In this document: positions 41,455 through 49,894 of the stretch, in pieces
How the letters are laid out: the number at the start of each line of letters is the position of its first letter
Position numbering within the stretch: position 1 is the first letter of the stretch
Assembly (NCBI RefSeq): GCF_025148285.1
Contig: NZ_CP102268.1
Coordinates: 744,001-808,000 of the forward strand
DNA length: 64,000 nt
Source: Marvinbryantia formatexigens DSM 14469
Lineage (GTDB): Bacteria > Bacillota > Clostridia > Lachnospirales > Lachnospiraceae
Direction of reading: 5' to 3'
Program-made: the position numbers and the translations under genes
The notes under the pieces: model-generated
Seen by the model: only the letters and a program-made list of their open reading frames with translations
Told to the model about the DNA's origin: nothing
Databases searched by the model: none

Positions 41455-41497
41455 CGAGTGTTCGAGACCTTCCACTCGTAAAACAAAACTAAAGGAG
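41455..41497 (+). promoter_or_regulatory. preQ1-I riboswitch controlling queT
   Basis: Stem CGAGTG (41455-41460) / CACTCG (41473-41478), loop TTCGAGACCTTC, then an A-rich tail with ACTAAAGGAG. The loop TTC-x-AG can pair with the tail CT and GG to make the H-type pseudoknot, and the C next to the stem would pair with preQ1. The ribosome binding site AAAGGAG lies within the pseudoknot, so ligand should block translation. queT is a known target of this class. Confidence 0.85.
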
Positions 41498-41507
41498 AAA
41501 ACTGAAT

Positions 41508-41993
41508 ATGAGAGACAAAAAAGTGTTGTTTATTGTGCAGGCAGCGGCAATTGCTGCTATCTATGTGGTGCTTACGGTTGTTTTTGCACCGCTTGCCTTC
41601 GGGCAGGGGCAGATTCGTTTTGCGGAAGCCCTAACAATTCTTCCGTATTTTACGCCCGCAGCGATCCCCGGATTGTTTGTTGGCTGTATCATCGGGAATT
41701 TTCTGGGAGGAGCCATTCCGTTGGATATTGTCTGCGGCAGCATCGCCACACTGATCGGAGCGGTCGGTTCCTACGCATTGCGGAAGCAGAAATTCCTGGT
41801 TCCGGTTCCGCCTATTCTGGCAAACACCGTGGTAGTACCGTTTGTCCTTTTCTACGGATATGGCGTTAATCTTCCGATTCCTCTTATGATGCTGAGCGTC
41901 GGAGCAGGCGAAGTCATTTCCTGCGGAGTACTGGGACTTGTCATTCTGCTGGCACTTGATAAATACAAAAATGTAATCTTTAAAACAGCATAA
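41508..41993 (+). CDS. queT: QueT family queuosine-precursor transporter (161 aa)
   Basis: A membrane protein of about five segments that serves as the substrate-binding component of an ECF-type importer for queuosine precursors such as preQ1 or queuine. AQAAAIAAIYVVLT-like opening, GQIRFAEALTILPYFTPAAIPGLFVGC and a GGAIPLDIVCGSIATLIGA segment are typical of QueT. GGAG lies 10 nt before the ATG, inside the preQ1-I riboswitch. Both lines of evidence agree. Monocistronic, ended by a strong terminator. Confidence 0.95.
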   Translation: MRDKKVLFIVQAAAIAAIYVVLTVVFAPLAFGQGQIRFAEALTILPYFTPAAIPGLFVGCIIGNFLGGAIPLDIVCGSIATLIGAVGSYALRKQKFLVPVPPILANTVVVPFVLFYGYGVNLPIPLMMLSVGAGEVISCGVLGLVILLALDKYKNVIFKTA

Positions 41994-41995
41994 AA

Positions 41996-42043
41996 AACCG
42001 GACAGTGTCGGGAATATTTTTTCCGTACACTGTCCGGTTTTTA
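41996..42043 (+). terminator. Terminator of queT
   Basis: A 13-bp stem AACCGGACAGTGT / ACACTGTCCGGTT with an 18-nt loop and TTTTATT after it, 3 nt past the stop codon. Confidence 0.92.
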
Positions 42044-42075
42044 TTGCCTGTATATGCCACTTAACAAGTTGCTGT

Positions 42076-42275
42076 AACCTGCACACGTCTTCTGCCACAT
42101 CACTGCAATACACGCACACTTGCCAGACATACGGTTGTAATCTGCACACATCTTCTGCCACATCACTGCACTACACGCACACCTGCCAGACATACGATTG
42201 TAATCTGCACGCATCTTCTGCCACATCACTGCAATACACGCACACTTGCCAGAATACGGTTGCAGCCTGCACGCC
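42076..42275. repeat. 63-nt tandem repeat, three copies and a partial fourth
   Basis: Copies start at 42076, 42139 and 42202; the third has a 1-nt deletion near its end; a fragment begins at 42264. It lies between the convergent queT and cytidine deaminase genes. A minus-strand frame through it would be Cys/Trp-rich but has only a TTG start without a ribosome binding site. Probably noncoding. Confidence 0.85.
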
Positions 42276-42290
42276 CATCCCGTCAAATCG

Positions 42291-42704
42291 TTATTTCAGA
42301 TTTTCCGGTCCGAAGCCGAAGGGAAGCATTTCCTTCAAGGAGCGCCGGATATACTTATCCTTTCCATTCGCCAGAATTATCTGGAAGGTTTCCGGATCGC
42401 AGAATTCCATCATGACCTGGCGGCAGACGCCGCAGGGAGAGCAGAGCTCATCGCCATCTGTCCCTTCCGCTCCGCCAACGACTGCAATTTTATCAAATTC
42501 CCGTTCTCCATCGTAAATCGCCTTAAAGAAAGCCGTCCGCTCCGCACAGTTTGTCGGTGTATACGCTGCGTTTTCAATATTGCAGCCATGATAAATCCTG
42601 CCGCTCTTTGTAAGAAGCGCGGCTCCGACCTGAAAATGGGAGTATGGCACATAGGCGTGCTTCCTCGCTTTTTTCGCTTCCAGAATCAGTTCTGCATCCG
42701 TCAT
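42291..42704 (-). CDS. cdd: Cytidine deaminase (137 aa)
   Basis: Converts cytidine and deoxycytidine to uridine forms in pyrimidine salvage. Zinc and active-site motifs are NAAYTPTNCAERTAFFKAI (Cys-Ala-Glu) and PCGVCRQVMMEFC (Cys-x-x-Cys). Length fits the small homotetrameric type. I use the ATG at 42704 with AGGGAGGA 4-11 nt upstream; the frame could begin 24 nt earlier without a site. Lies 85 nt after the malic enzyme gene on the same strand. Confidence 0.95.
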   Translation of the reverse strand: MTDAELILEAKKARKHAYVPYSHFQVGAALLTKSGRIYHGCNIENAAYTPTNCAERTAFFKAIYDGEREFDKIAVVGGAEGTDGDELCSPCGVCRQVMMEFCDPETFQIILANGKDKYIRRSLKEMLPFGFGPENLK

Positions 42705-42789
42705 ATCTTCCCTCCCTGCGCCTGCCATTTTTATTCATGCCGCGCCGCACCATCTGTTTTGTGCCGCGCTGCGCCCGCTTCCTGTTTTC

Positions 42790-43962
42790 TTATATACGCG
42801 CCACGCCGCTGTCACGCGCTGCCTGCGCGACTGCCGCAGCTACAGCCGGTCCCACCTTCTCATCGAAGGCATACGGGATGATATGCTCCGCGTCCAGTTC
42901 TTCCTCCGGAATCAGGTCCGCCAGCGCCTTTGCCGCCGCCATCTTCATTTCCTCGTTGATGTCGCTTGCGCGCACATCAAAAGTACCGCGGAAGATTCCC
43001 GGAAATGCCAGCACATTGTTAATCTGGTTCGGGAAGTCGCTGCGTCCGGTTGCAATCACCCGCGCGCCGCCCGCCTTTGCGTCCTCCGGGAAAATCTCCG
43101 GCGTCGGATTCGCGCACGCAAAAATAATCGCATCGCGGTTCATCGTTTTTACCATTTCCGTCGTCACAGTGCCGGGCGCCGATACGCCGATAAAGATGTC
43201 TGCGCCGACCAGCATATCCGCCAGCGTGCCCGCCCGTTTTTCCAGATTCGTCACCTGCGCCATTTCTTCCTTAATCCAGTTCAGCCCGTCGCGCCCCGCA
43301 TAAATCGCTCCCTTGCGGTCACACATCGTAATATGCTGAAAGCCTGCCGCCAGCAGCAGCTTCACGATGGAAATCGCCGCCGCGCCCGCGCCGGAGGTCA
43401 CAACCCGTACCTCCTCCTTCTTCTTTCCAACCACCTTCAGTGCATTTATCATGCCCGCCAGCGTAATGACCGCTGTTCCATGCTGGTCATCATGGAAAAT
43501 CGGTATATCACAGCGCTCCTTCAGCTTGCGCTCAATTTCAAAGCAGCGCGGAGCGGAAATATCCTCCAGATTAATGCCGCCAAAAGACCCGGAAATCAGC
43601 GCGACCGTGTTTACAAACTCATCGACATCCTTCGTTTTCACGCAAAGCGGAAACGCATCTACATTGCCGAATGCTTTAAACAGCACGCATTTACCTTCCA
43701 TAACCGGCATACCTGCCTCCGGACCGATATCGCCAAGACCGAGTACCGCCGAGCCGTCGGTGATGACCGCGCAGAGATTATGCCTTCTTGTCAGCTCATA
43801 AGATTTATTAATATCCTTCTGTATTTCCAGGCAGGGCTGTGCCACGCCCGGCGTATACGCCAGAGACAAATCATCCTTCGTGGATACCGGAACTCTGGAT
43901 ACAACCTCGATTTTTCCCTTCCATCCGGCATGGAGCTTCAGCGATTCTTCTGCATAATTCAT
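42790..43962 (-). CDS. NAD(P)-dependent malic enzyme (390 aa)
   Basis: Oxidative decarboxylation of malate to pyruvate. Short bacterial form: PVSTKDDLSLAYTPGVAQPC near the start with the catalytic Tyr, the metal-binding FHDDQHGTAVI, VVTSGAGAAAISIVKLL for nucleotide binding, and FACANPTPEI with the Asn/Pro motif. Length (390 aa) matches short MaeB/YtsJ-like enzymes without the phosphotransacetylase extension. AGGAGGAAA precedes the ATG. A promoter lies about 80 nt upstream and the leader holds a stable hairpin. Confidence 0.95.
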   Translation of the reverse strand: MNYAEESLKLHAGWKGKIEVVSRVPVSTKDDLSLAYTPGVAQPCLEIQKDINKSYELTRRHNLCAVITDGSAVLGLGDIGPEAGMPVMEGKCVLFKAFGNVDAFPLCVKTKDVDEFVNTVALISGSFGGINLEDISAPRCFEIERKLKERCDIPIFHDDQHGTAVITLAGMINALKVVGKKKEEVRVVTSGAGAAAISIVKLLLAAGFQHITMCDRKGAIYAGRDGLNWIKEEMAQVTNLEKRAGTLADMLVGADIFIGVSAPGTVTTEMVKTMNRDAIIFACANPTPEIFPEDAKAGGARVIATGRSDFPNQINNVLAFPGIFRGTFDVRASDINEEMKMAAAKALADLIPEEELDAEHIIPYAFDEKVGPAVAAAVAQAARDSGVARI

Positions 43963-43984
43963 ATAGTTTCCTCCTGCATTTTAT

Positions 43985-44062
43985 TGTTTGTGACAGCTCA
44001 GATGAGCTGCGCTGTCACCATTGTTCCTCTTCTGTTATACTAAAATTTACAGAAAAATGCAA
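43985..44062 (-). promoter_or_regulatory. Promoter and leader hairpin of the malic enzyme gene
   Basis: TTGCAT, 17 nt, TATAAC (44034-44062, minus). The leader then forms a GTGACAGC / GCTGTCAC hairpin (about 43990-44018) before the ribosome binding site. It has no T run, so it is more likely an mRNA stability or control element than a terminator. Confidence 0.55.
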
Positions 44063-44137
44063 GGAAAAAACACTACCGGCTGCGGTTTACATAAAGCTGA
44101 TGTCAGATTCCGTTTGTGAAGAACAGTTTAAATTTTC

Positions 44138-45217
44138 TCACACCTGGCTGCGGTTTTCCAGACGTCTCCGATATTTTTCAATCAGCTCCCCAAACTCCTT
44201 ATGCGGACGCAGGAAATCGTAATCCGGGCTGGTCTCCAGCTCCGCAAGAAGCGGCGGCAGAATTTTTTCCGCCATAGATACATTCGCTGCCACTTTCTCG
44301 TAAAGCTCATGGTACAGCACCGATTTGCTCATGTTCCACGGCTGGAAAGTCTGCTCCAGCATCTTCTCCAGAAGGCCCAGGGTTTCCTCTATATTCTCCT
44401 GCTTCCGCGCCACCGTCAGAGAACCGACCAGTCCGCTATAGCCCCACGCATCAAACAGTTCTGCCGCCTTCTGCGACTTTTCGGCAAGCTTTGCGGCATT
44501 TTCCGCATTTCCAAGCCCCAGCTCAAGCTCCACCATCCTCCACAAATTTCCCAGTACCTCTGTATTCATCTGCAGCATCATCCGCTCCACAAGCTTCAGC
44601 GCCTCCGCATATTTTCCCTGCTCCCTCCACAAATCCGCCTGCAGCATATTTTTGTCAAGCGGCTCCGTCTCCGGAAGCTTATCAATTATCTCCTGTGCTT
44701 TCTCATATTCTTTGCTCCCCAGGTATTTTGACGCCACCATATAACCAGTCCGGCAGCGGACTTTCTCATCATCGCAGTTCATTGCCTGCTCATACAGTGC
44801 CCTTGCGCGCTTCTGGCAGCGGCTTTTTTCCTCCGCGGAGATATCCGCCATGATAATGCTTCCATCCAGAAGCATCGCCATTCCCTCAATCAGCAGCCCG
44901 CAGTCCGGATATTCCTGTATCCGGCTCTCCGCCATAGCAAAGCCTGCCTCAACGCCGTTTTTTCCAATTTCCTTTGTCACTTCGTCCATATAACTGTTTA
45001 TTTCCTTCTGCGTCAATGTTTCCCGGAAACAGAACAGGGTATTCAGATCCACCTTCAGCAGACGCGCAAGCGCAGCCGCCAGCGTAATGTCGGGATAAGT
45101 GTTTCCCTTCTCCCACTTATTTACCGCCGGTGCCGACACGCCCAGCCGTTCCGCAACCTGCTCCTGTGTAAGCCCAAGTGCCTTCCTTCTCTCCCGTATC
45201 ACTGTATTCATTGGCAT
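44138..45217 (-). CDS. XRE regulator with TPR-like helical repeats (359 aa)
   Basis: The N-terminal helix-turn-helix (about 5-60) reads VIRERRKALGLTQEQVAERLGVSAPAVNKWEKGNTYPD. The rest (about 70-350) is a row of helical pairs such as ARALYEQAM and KYAEALKLVERMM, like the TPR-type sensor region of RRNPP-related regulators; a peptide or protein ligand may be sensed there. GGAGG lies 8 nt before the ATG. No clear target gene is next to it, so it may act on itself or at a distance. Confidence 0.85.
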   Translation of the reverse strand: MPMNTVIRERRKALGLTQEQVAERLGVSAPAVNKWEKGNTYPDITLAAALARLLKVDLNTLFCFRETLTQKEINSYMDEVTKEIGKNGVEAGFAMAESRIQEYPDCGLLIEGMAMLLDGSIIMADISAEEKSRCQKRARALYEQAMNCDDEKVRCRTGYMVASKYLGSKEYEKAQEIIDKLPETEPLDKNMLQADLWREQGKYAEALKLVERMMLQMNTEVLGNLWRMVELELGLGNAENAAKLAEKSQKAAELFDAWGYSGLVGSLTVARKQENIEETLGLLEKMLEQTFQPWNMSKSVLYHELYEKVAANVSMAEKILPPLLAELETSPDYDFLRPHKEFGELIEKYRRRLENRSQV

Positions 45218-45360
45218 CTGTCCATCCTCCTTCGCCTGTCATAACATAAGCTCCGCGGCGCGCCCCGCACGGCTGTTCCCTCCGTTTTAACCTCCGGGAT
45301 CGCCTGCACATCGTGGCAGGCATCCCTTGCTGATGTAAGCAGCAACTGCCTTACACTTTT

Positions 45361-45389
45361 ACTATAGCAGACCGGTCGGATATGCACAA
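45361..45389 (-). promoter_or_regulatory. Promoter of the XRE/TPR gene
   Basis: TTGTGC, 17 nt, TATAGT on the minus strand, about 145 nt before the ATG. The leader between 45218 and 45360 shows no known element. Confidence 0.5.
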
Positions 45390-45461
45390 TGGAGCCGTTG
45401 TTAATTACCGGCGAAAAAAAATAACGGCAGGTTAATTTCGCCGCCGCCATTCAAACGATAA

Positions 45462-45484
45462 CGGGGAGGCAGAACGCCTCCCCG
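45462..45484 (-). terminator. Probable terminator of the sugar-acid dehydratase operon
   Basis: A 9-bp perfect stem CGGGGAGGC / GCCTCCCCG with a 5-nt loop, about 80 nt past the dehydratase stop. The T run on the minus strand is poor (TTATCGTTT). Confidence 0.5.
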
Positions 45485-45565
45485 CAGCTCTTAATATGAA
45501 ATCCGGATGCCCTGGCTGCGATGCCGTCGGATTTTTTCCGCACCGCGCACCTTTTCCCCGGTATT

Positions 45566-47311
45566 TTAATATTCCAGATATGCCCCTTTCATCGGGCTTG
45601 CTGCGTGCTCGCTGAAAAGTCTCAGCACGCCTTTTTTGTATTTCGACTCGCGCGGCTTCCAGTTCTGCCTGCGCTCTTTGAGCACCGCGTCGATTTCCTC
45701 CGGCGTTTTTTCCTCGCCGTGGATACCAATGATGTTCAGCTTTCTTTCCATAACGTCGATTTCAATTAAATCGCCTTCCTCCACAAGCGCGATGGGACCG
45801 CCGTCCACAGCCTCCGGGCTGCAGTGTCCGATCACCGGACCGGTGGAAGCGCCGGAGAAGCGTCCGTCCGTGATAAGTGCAATGCTGCGTCCCAGCTCCT
45901 TGTCGCTGCTGATTGCCTCGGAGGTATAAAACATTTCCGGCATTCCGCTGCCCTTCGGACCTTCATAGCGGATAAACACCGCGTCGCCCTTCTGCACCTT
46001 ATGCTTCAGCACTGCATCGAGGCATTCCTCCTCGCTGTCAAACGGTCTTGCCCGCAGCACCGCCTTAAACATTTCCTTCGGGCATGCCGTGTGCTTGATC
46101 ACTGCGCCCTCCGGCGCCAGGTTGCCCTTTAAAATAGCAATGCTGCCGTCTGTCCCGATTGCCTTGTCGTACGGACGGATGATGTCTTCTTTTGTGACAT
46201 TCACCCCATAGCGGGCGTTGAAATCCGCCAGCCATTTTCCGCAGCGCTCATAGAAGCCGTTCTGCTTCAGCTCCTCCAGATTTTCGCCGAGCGTCTTTCC
46301 CGTCACCGTCATCACATCCAGGTGCAGATGCTGCCTGATTTCCTCCATGATCGCCGGAACACCGCCCGCATAGTAGAATACCTCTGCCGGCCAGCGTCCC
46401 GCCGGACGCACATCCAGAAGATAGTGCGCGCCTCTGTGCAGGCGGTCGAAGGTGTCTCCCGTAATCTCAATGCCAAATTCATGGGCAATCGCCGGAATGT
46501 GCAGCAGACAGTTCGTGCTGCCGGAAATTGCCGCATGTACCAGAATCGCGTTTTCAAAGCTTTCCATCGTCACCATTTCCGACGGTTTCATATGCGGCAT
46601 CGTCGCCAGCTTCACCGCCTGCTCTCCCGCCTGTCTTGCGTATGCCAGAAGGTCCGGGCTGGTCGCCGGCATCAGCGCGCTTCCAGGCAGCGCCAGACCG
46701 AGCGCCTCCGCCATAATCTGCATCGTGGACGCCGTTCCGATAAAAGAGCACGCGCCGCAGCTTGGGCAGGCATTGCATTTCGCCCAGTTCAGCTTTTCCT
46801 CGTCAATCTCTCCGCGCTGATATTTTGCGCTGTACATGCCGAGCTGCTCCAGTGTCAGCATTTCCGGTCCGGCGTTCATGGTTCCTCCCGGAACAACCAC
46901 CGCCGGGATATCCGCTCTCGCCAGCCCCATAAGGTTTGCCGGCATTCCCTTGTCGCAGCTTGCCAGATAAACACCGGCGTCAAACGGCGTCGCGTTTGCG
47001 TGGATCTCGATCATGTTTGCGATCATCTCACGGCTTGCCAGACTGAAATTAATCCCGTCCGTTCCCTGGCTCTCGCCGTCGCAGATGTCGGTGCAGTAAT
47101 AACGCGCGCCGTGTCCGCCCGCTGCCTCCACGCCTTTCCTTACTTCCTCCACCAATACGTCCAGATGACCGCTTCCCGGATGACTGTCTCCGAAAGTGCT
47201 CTCAATCATGACCTGAACCTTTGATAAATCCTCCGGCTTCCAGCCGGTACCGATGCGCAGCGGATCAAGCTCCGGCGCTAATCTTCTCATTTCCTGACTC
47301 TTTAATTCCAT
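45566..47311 (-). CDS. IlvD/Edd family dehydratase, sugar-acid type (YjhG-like) (581 aa)
   Basis: An iron-sulfur dehydratase that removes water from a dihydroxy acid. Cluster-related cysteines lie in ASCDKGMPAN, in KCNACPSCGACSFIGTAST, and in YCTDICDGESQGTDG. VHAAISGSTNCLLHIPAIAHEFG, DVMTVTGKTLGENL and ALITDGRFSGASTGPVIGHCSPEA closely follow the YjhG/YagF xylonate dehydratase pattern and not that of biosynthetic IlvD. The neighbouring GntP permease and GntR regulator also point to use of an aldonic acid. Substrate (xylonate, gluconate, other) is not certain. It ends the operon. Confidence 0.85.
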   Translation of the reverse strand: MELKSQEMRRLAPELDPLRIGTGWKPEDLSKVQVMIESTFGDSHPGSGHLDVLVEEVRKGVEAAGGHGARYYCTDICDGESQGTDGINFSLASREMIANMIEIHANATPFDAGVYLASCDKGMPANLMGLARADIPAVVVPGGTMNAGPEMLTLEQLGMYSAKYQRGEIDEEKLNWAKCNACPSCGACSFIGTASTMQIMAEALGLALPGSALMPATSPDLLAYARQAGEQAVKLATMPHMKPSEMVTMESFENAILVHAAISGSTNCLLHIPAIAHEFGIEITGDTFDRLHRGAHYLLDVRPAGRWPAEVFYYAGGVPAIMEEIRQHLHLDVMTVTGKTLGENLEELKQNGFYERCGKWLADFNARYGVNVTKEDIIRPYDKAIGTDGSIAILKGNLAPEGAVIKHTACPKEMFKAVLRARPFDSEEECLDAVLKHKVQKGDAVFIRYEGPKGSGMPEMFYTSEAISSDKELGRSIALITDGRFSGASTGPVIGHCSPEAVDGGPIALVEEGDLIEIDVMERKLNIIGIHGEEKTPEEIDAVLKERRQNWKPRESKYKKGVLRLFSEHAASPMKGAYLEY

Positions 47312-47409
47312 TGTTTGCAGCCCTTTCTATTTATAATAAATGTCCTGTCGCGATTTTTCTGTGATGCGCGGGGCGAAGGTACGTCACTCCTTTTCGCCCC
47401 GCCATCCGT

Positions 47410-48765
47410 CTATGCGAAGAAGGATATGATTAATGCTACCACAAAACCGGTTCCGCCTACAAGCGTTTCCATAATCGTCCATGTCTTTAAGGTTGTCTTT
47501 TCATCCATGCCCACCAGCGACTTCACCAGCCAGAAGCCGGAATCGTTGAAGTGGGAACATACCGTCGCGCCGCCTGCGACTGCCGCCGTTGTACATGCAA
47601 GATACAGCGGGGAAAGCTCCGCGATGCCCGGCATTGCCGCGATGATGCCTGCCGCCATCGTCATTGCCACCGTTGCAGAACCCACGCAGATTCTTACCAG
47701 CGCAGCTACGATGAATGCGATCACAACGATCGGAAGGTTTGCGGATGCCACCGCGTTTCCGATCACGTCGCCAAGTCCGGAATACTGCAGCATGTAGCGG
47801 AGCACGCCGCCGCAGGCTGTTACCAGAAGAATCAGTCCGGTCGGCTCCAGAGATTTTGTCATGATCTTCTCCAGCTCTTCCATTTTATAGCCATGCTTCA
47901 CGCCGAGCACGAGCATCGCCACGATGGTCGCGATCAGAAGCGCTACGAACGGTTCGCCGAGGAAGCCAAGGATCGGCGCGATCGGAGCCATTGCCGGAAC
48001 AACGCCAGCAACGGAATCCAGAATAATCAGTACCAGCGGAATCAGGATAATGCCGACGATCGTCCAGAAATTCGGCAGCTTTGATTCATCAAAATCCTCC
48101 TGGTTCGCCACATGCTCCGGAACCGGAACGTAATACTTGTTTCCGCAGATGGAGCCCCATACCGGACCTGCCACGATCATCGCGAAGATACCGCAGAAGA
48201 TGCCGACCATGATCACCCAGCCAAGGTCCACGCCGAGCATCGTTGCCACCAGCACCGGTCCCGGTGTCGGCGGGATAAACGCATGTCCGACTGCAAGACC
48301 TGCGAGCAGCGGAATCACATAATACAGTGAGGAGCGTTTCGTTCTCTTGGCCAGCGAAAATGCAAGCGGAATCAGAATAATCAGACCGGCGTCAAAGAAT
48401 ACCGGCATCGAAATAACCAGACCGGTAATTCCGAGCGCCCACGCCGCCTTTTTATCGCCAAACCATTTTACCATCGAGACGGCAAGCGTCTGGGCGCCGC
48501 CCGATACCTCCAGAATTGCGCCGAACATCGAGCCAAGCCCCACCAGAAGCGCAATGCCTTTCAACGTGTTTCCAATACCATCATTTACCGCCGTCACGAT
48601 ATCCTCGAACGGCATTCCTGCTACCAGCCCGATGACGATCGCGCCGACCAGGATAGCAACCATTGCCTGAACCTTAAATTTAATAATCAGTACCAACAGT
48701 AATGCGAGTCCTATCAGCGCGGCGATCACCAGCCGGGTAGGATTCAGAGCGACTTCTCCAGTCAT
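47410..48765 (-). CDS. GntP family gluconate/sugar-acid permease (451 aa)
   Basis: A polytopic importer with about 12 membrane segments. Family marks include SMPVFFDAGLIILIPLAFSLAKR, HAFIPPTPGPVLVATMLGVDLG and VGSATVAMTMAAGIIA, and SHFNDSGFWLVKSLVGMDEKTTLKTWTIMET at the end. I use the ATG at 48765, behind AAGGAGG, and not the one 24 nt earlier. First gene of an operon with the YjhG-like dehydratase; E. coli yjhF-yjhG shows the same pairing. A promoter with paired operators lies upstream. Confidence 0.94.
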   Translation of the reverse strand: MTGEVALNPTRLVIAALIGLALLLVLIIKFKVQAMVAILVGAIVIGLVAGMPFEDIVTAVNDGIGNTLKGIALLVGLGSMFGAILEVSGGAQTLAVSMVKWFGDKKAAWALGITGLVISMPVFFDAGLIILIPLAFSLAKRTKRSSLYYVIPLLAGLAVGHAFIPPTPGPVLVATMLGVDLGWVIMVGIFCGIFAMIVAGPVWGSICGNKYYVPVPEHVANQEDFDESKLPNFWTIVGIILIPLVLIILDSVAGVVPAMAPIAPILGFLGEPFVALLIATIVAMLVLGVKHGYKMEELEKIMTKSLEPTGLILLVTACGGVLRYMLQYSGLGDVIGNAVASANLPIVVIAFIVAALVRICVGSATVAMTMAAGIIAAMPGIAELSPLYLACTTAAVAGGATVCSHFNDSGFWLVKSLVGMDEKTTLKTWTIMETLVGGTGFVVALIISFFA

Positions 48766-48805
48766 AACTAATATTTCCTCCTTCAGCATAATTTCGTTTC
48801 CTTTA

Positions 48806-48880
48806 TAACATCTGACGTCTTATGTTATGTTGGTTTTATTATACAATTCAAGCCGATTTTCGTCAATACATCTGATGTAT
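48806..48880 (-). promoter_or_regulatory. GntP promoter bracketed by two GntR-type operators
   Basis: TTGACG, 17 nt, TATAAT on the minus strand (48838-48866). A perfect 7-1-7 palindrome ATACATCTGATGTAT (48866-48880) touches the -35 box. An imperfect copy, AACATCTGACGTCT, lies past the start point (about 48807-48820). The sites fit an FCD-type GntR protein such as the one encoded at 49060. Confidence 0.78.
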
Positions 48881-49059
48881 TTTCTTCATCTTCTCCTTTT
48901 TCCACAAAAAAAGACAGATTTTCGCGGTGGAAAACCTGCCATTTTTGTTTATTCTGTCTATATTCATCCCATTTATACCCAGTGCCGCACCCCGGACGTC
49001 TCGCCCCGGCGCCGATTCTGCCGCTTATTCATCTGATGTCTGCGGCTTTTCCTGCTTAC

Positions 49060-49869
49060 TCATCCGACTTTTCCGGTCTTTCCTGCCTGCCCGTCCGCCA
49101 TCTGCAGCTCTTCCTGCCCGCTCACCGGAGGCTTCCGCTTCTCCGCCTGCCCGTCCGACGTCTCCTGCTCCTTCCGTTCCTCCATCATCTTCATCAGCAT
49201 CTGGCGGTTGTATGTCAGATGCATAATCATCGCACAGCGGGCGCCGGTGGCATCGCCCTTCTGTATGGCGTCCGTCACTGCCCGGTGCGTCTGGATGGTT
49301 TCCTTCATCAGTTTGCGGTGCGTCAGATTTCCGAAGGTCATGACCGCCGTGTTGATGATGGGTATCAGCGTCTCTACCACCCGGTTTTTGCTGCACTTTG
49401 CGATATATGTGTGAAACTCCACGTCTTTTTTCAAATGGTTTTTTCCCTCGCGGTATAATTGTTCCACCTCATCGCATAATTCATTCAGTTTTTTTCGTTC
49501 CTCCTCCGTCGCCGACCCCGCCGCAAGCGCGGCAATCTCCGGCTCCAGCATCAGCCGGACCTCAAAAAGCTCCAGCGCAAGCTGATAGCGGTCCTGGAAT
49601 CTGGCAAAGCCAAGCGGGTCCTCCTCCACGGAATACGTACTGATCACATAGGTTCCGGAGCCGCGCCGGACCTCCAGAACGCCCTTGGAGACCAGAGACT
49701 TCACTGCCTCGCGGATGGTGCTTCTTCCCACGCCGAACCGCTCCGCCAGCTCAAATTCATTCGGAATCTTTTCTCCCACCTTCACCGGCTCCTGCAGGAT
49801 GAAATTCATCAGCTCATCCTCCACCTGCGAGCCAAGCAGCTTTTTATTCACCTTTTCAAACTGATACAT
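49060..49869 (-). CDS. GntR family (FadR/FCD) regulator (269 aa)
   Basis: The winged helix-turn-helix reads IPNEFELAERFGVGRSTIREAVKSLVSKGVLEVRRGSGTYV. The FCD effector domain (about 105-225) keeps the metal-ligand pattern with VEFHTYIAKCSKN and HRAVTDAIQKGD. The last 40 residues are a hydrophilic tail with QAEKR/DGQAGK-type repeats, unusual for the family. I use the ATG at 49869 with AGGGAAGG upstream. It should bind the CATCTGATG sites before the GntP gene and respond to a sugar acid. Confidence 0.92.
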   Translation of the reverse strand: MYQFEKVNKKLLGSQVEDELMNFILQEPVKVGEKIPNEFELAERFGVGRSTIREAVKSLVSKGVLEVRRGSGTYVISTYSVEEDPLGFARFQDRYQLALELFEVRLMLEPEIAALAAGSATEEERKKLNELCDEVEQLYREGKNHLKKDVEFHTYIAKCSKNRVVETLIPIINTAVMTFGNLTHRKLMKETIQTHRAVTDAIQKGDATGARCAMIMHLTYNRQMLMKMMEERKEQETSDGQAEKRKPPVSGQEELQMADGQAGKTGKVG

Positions 49870-49894
49870 TGTCAGACCTTCCCTGCCTTCTTGT

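Larger units (their letters stand above)
39595..41490. repeat. Long direct repeat, copy 2
   Basis: Same order as copy 1 (34673-36687). It lacks the 116 nt between TCATGCC repeats. It runs into the intact preQ1 riboswitch and queT, so it is the copy in the native context at its right end. The shared block ends at 41490. Confidence 0.88.

Noticed and set aside
34690-41490. Insertion sequence or composite transposon
   Set aside because: The 2-kb repeats contain no transposase and no terminal inverted repeats; an integrase element with duplicated flanks fits better.
42041-42286. Cys/Trp-rich repeat peptide
   Set aside because: Only a TTG start, no ribosome binding site, and a 1-nt deletion in one unit shows that frame is not protected.
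45566-47311. Biosynthetic dihydroxy-acid dehydratase (ilvD)
   Set aside because: Motifs and neighbours (GntP, GntR) fit the sugar-acid YjhG/YagF branch better; family IlvD/Edd is kept as the safe level.
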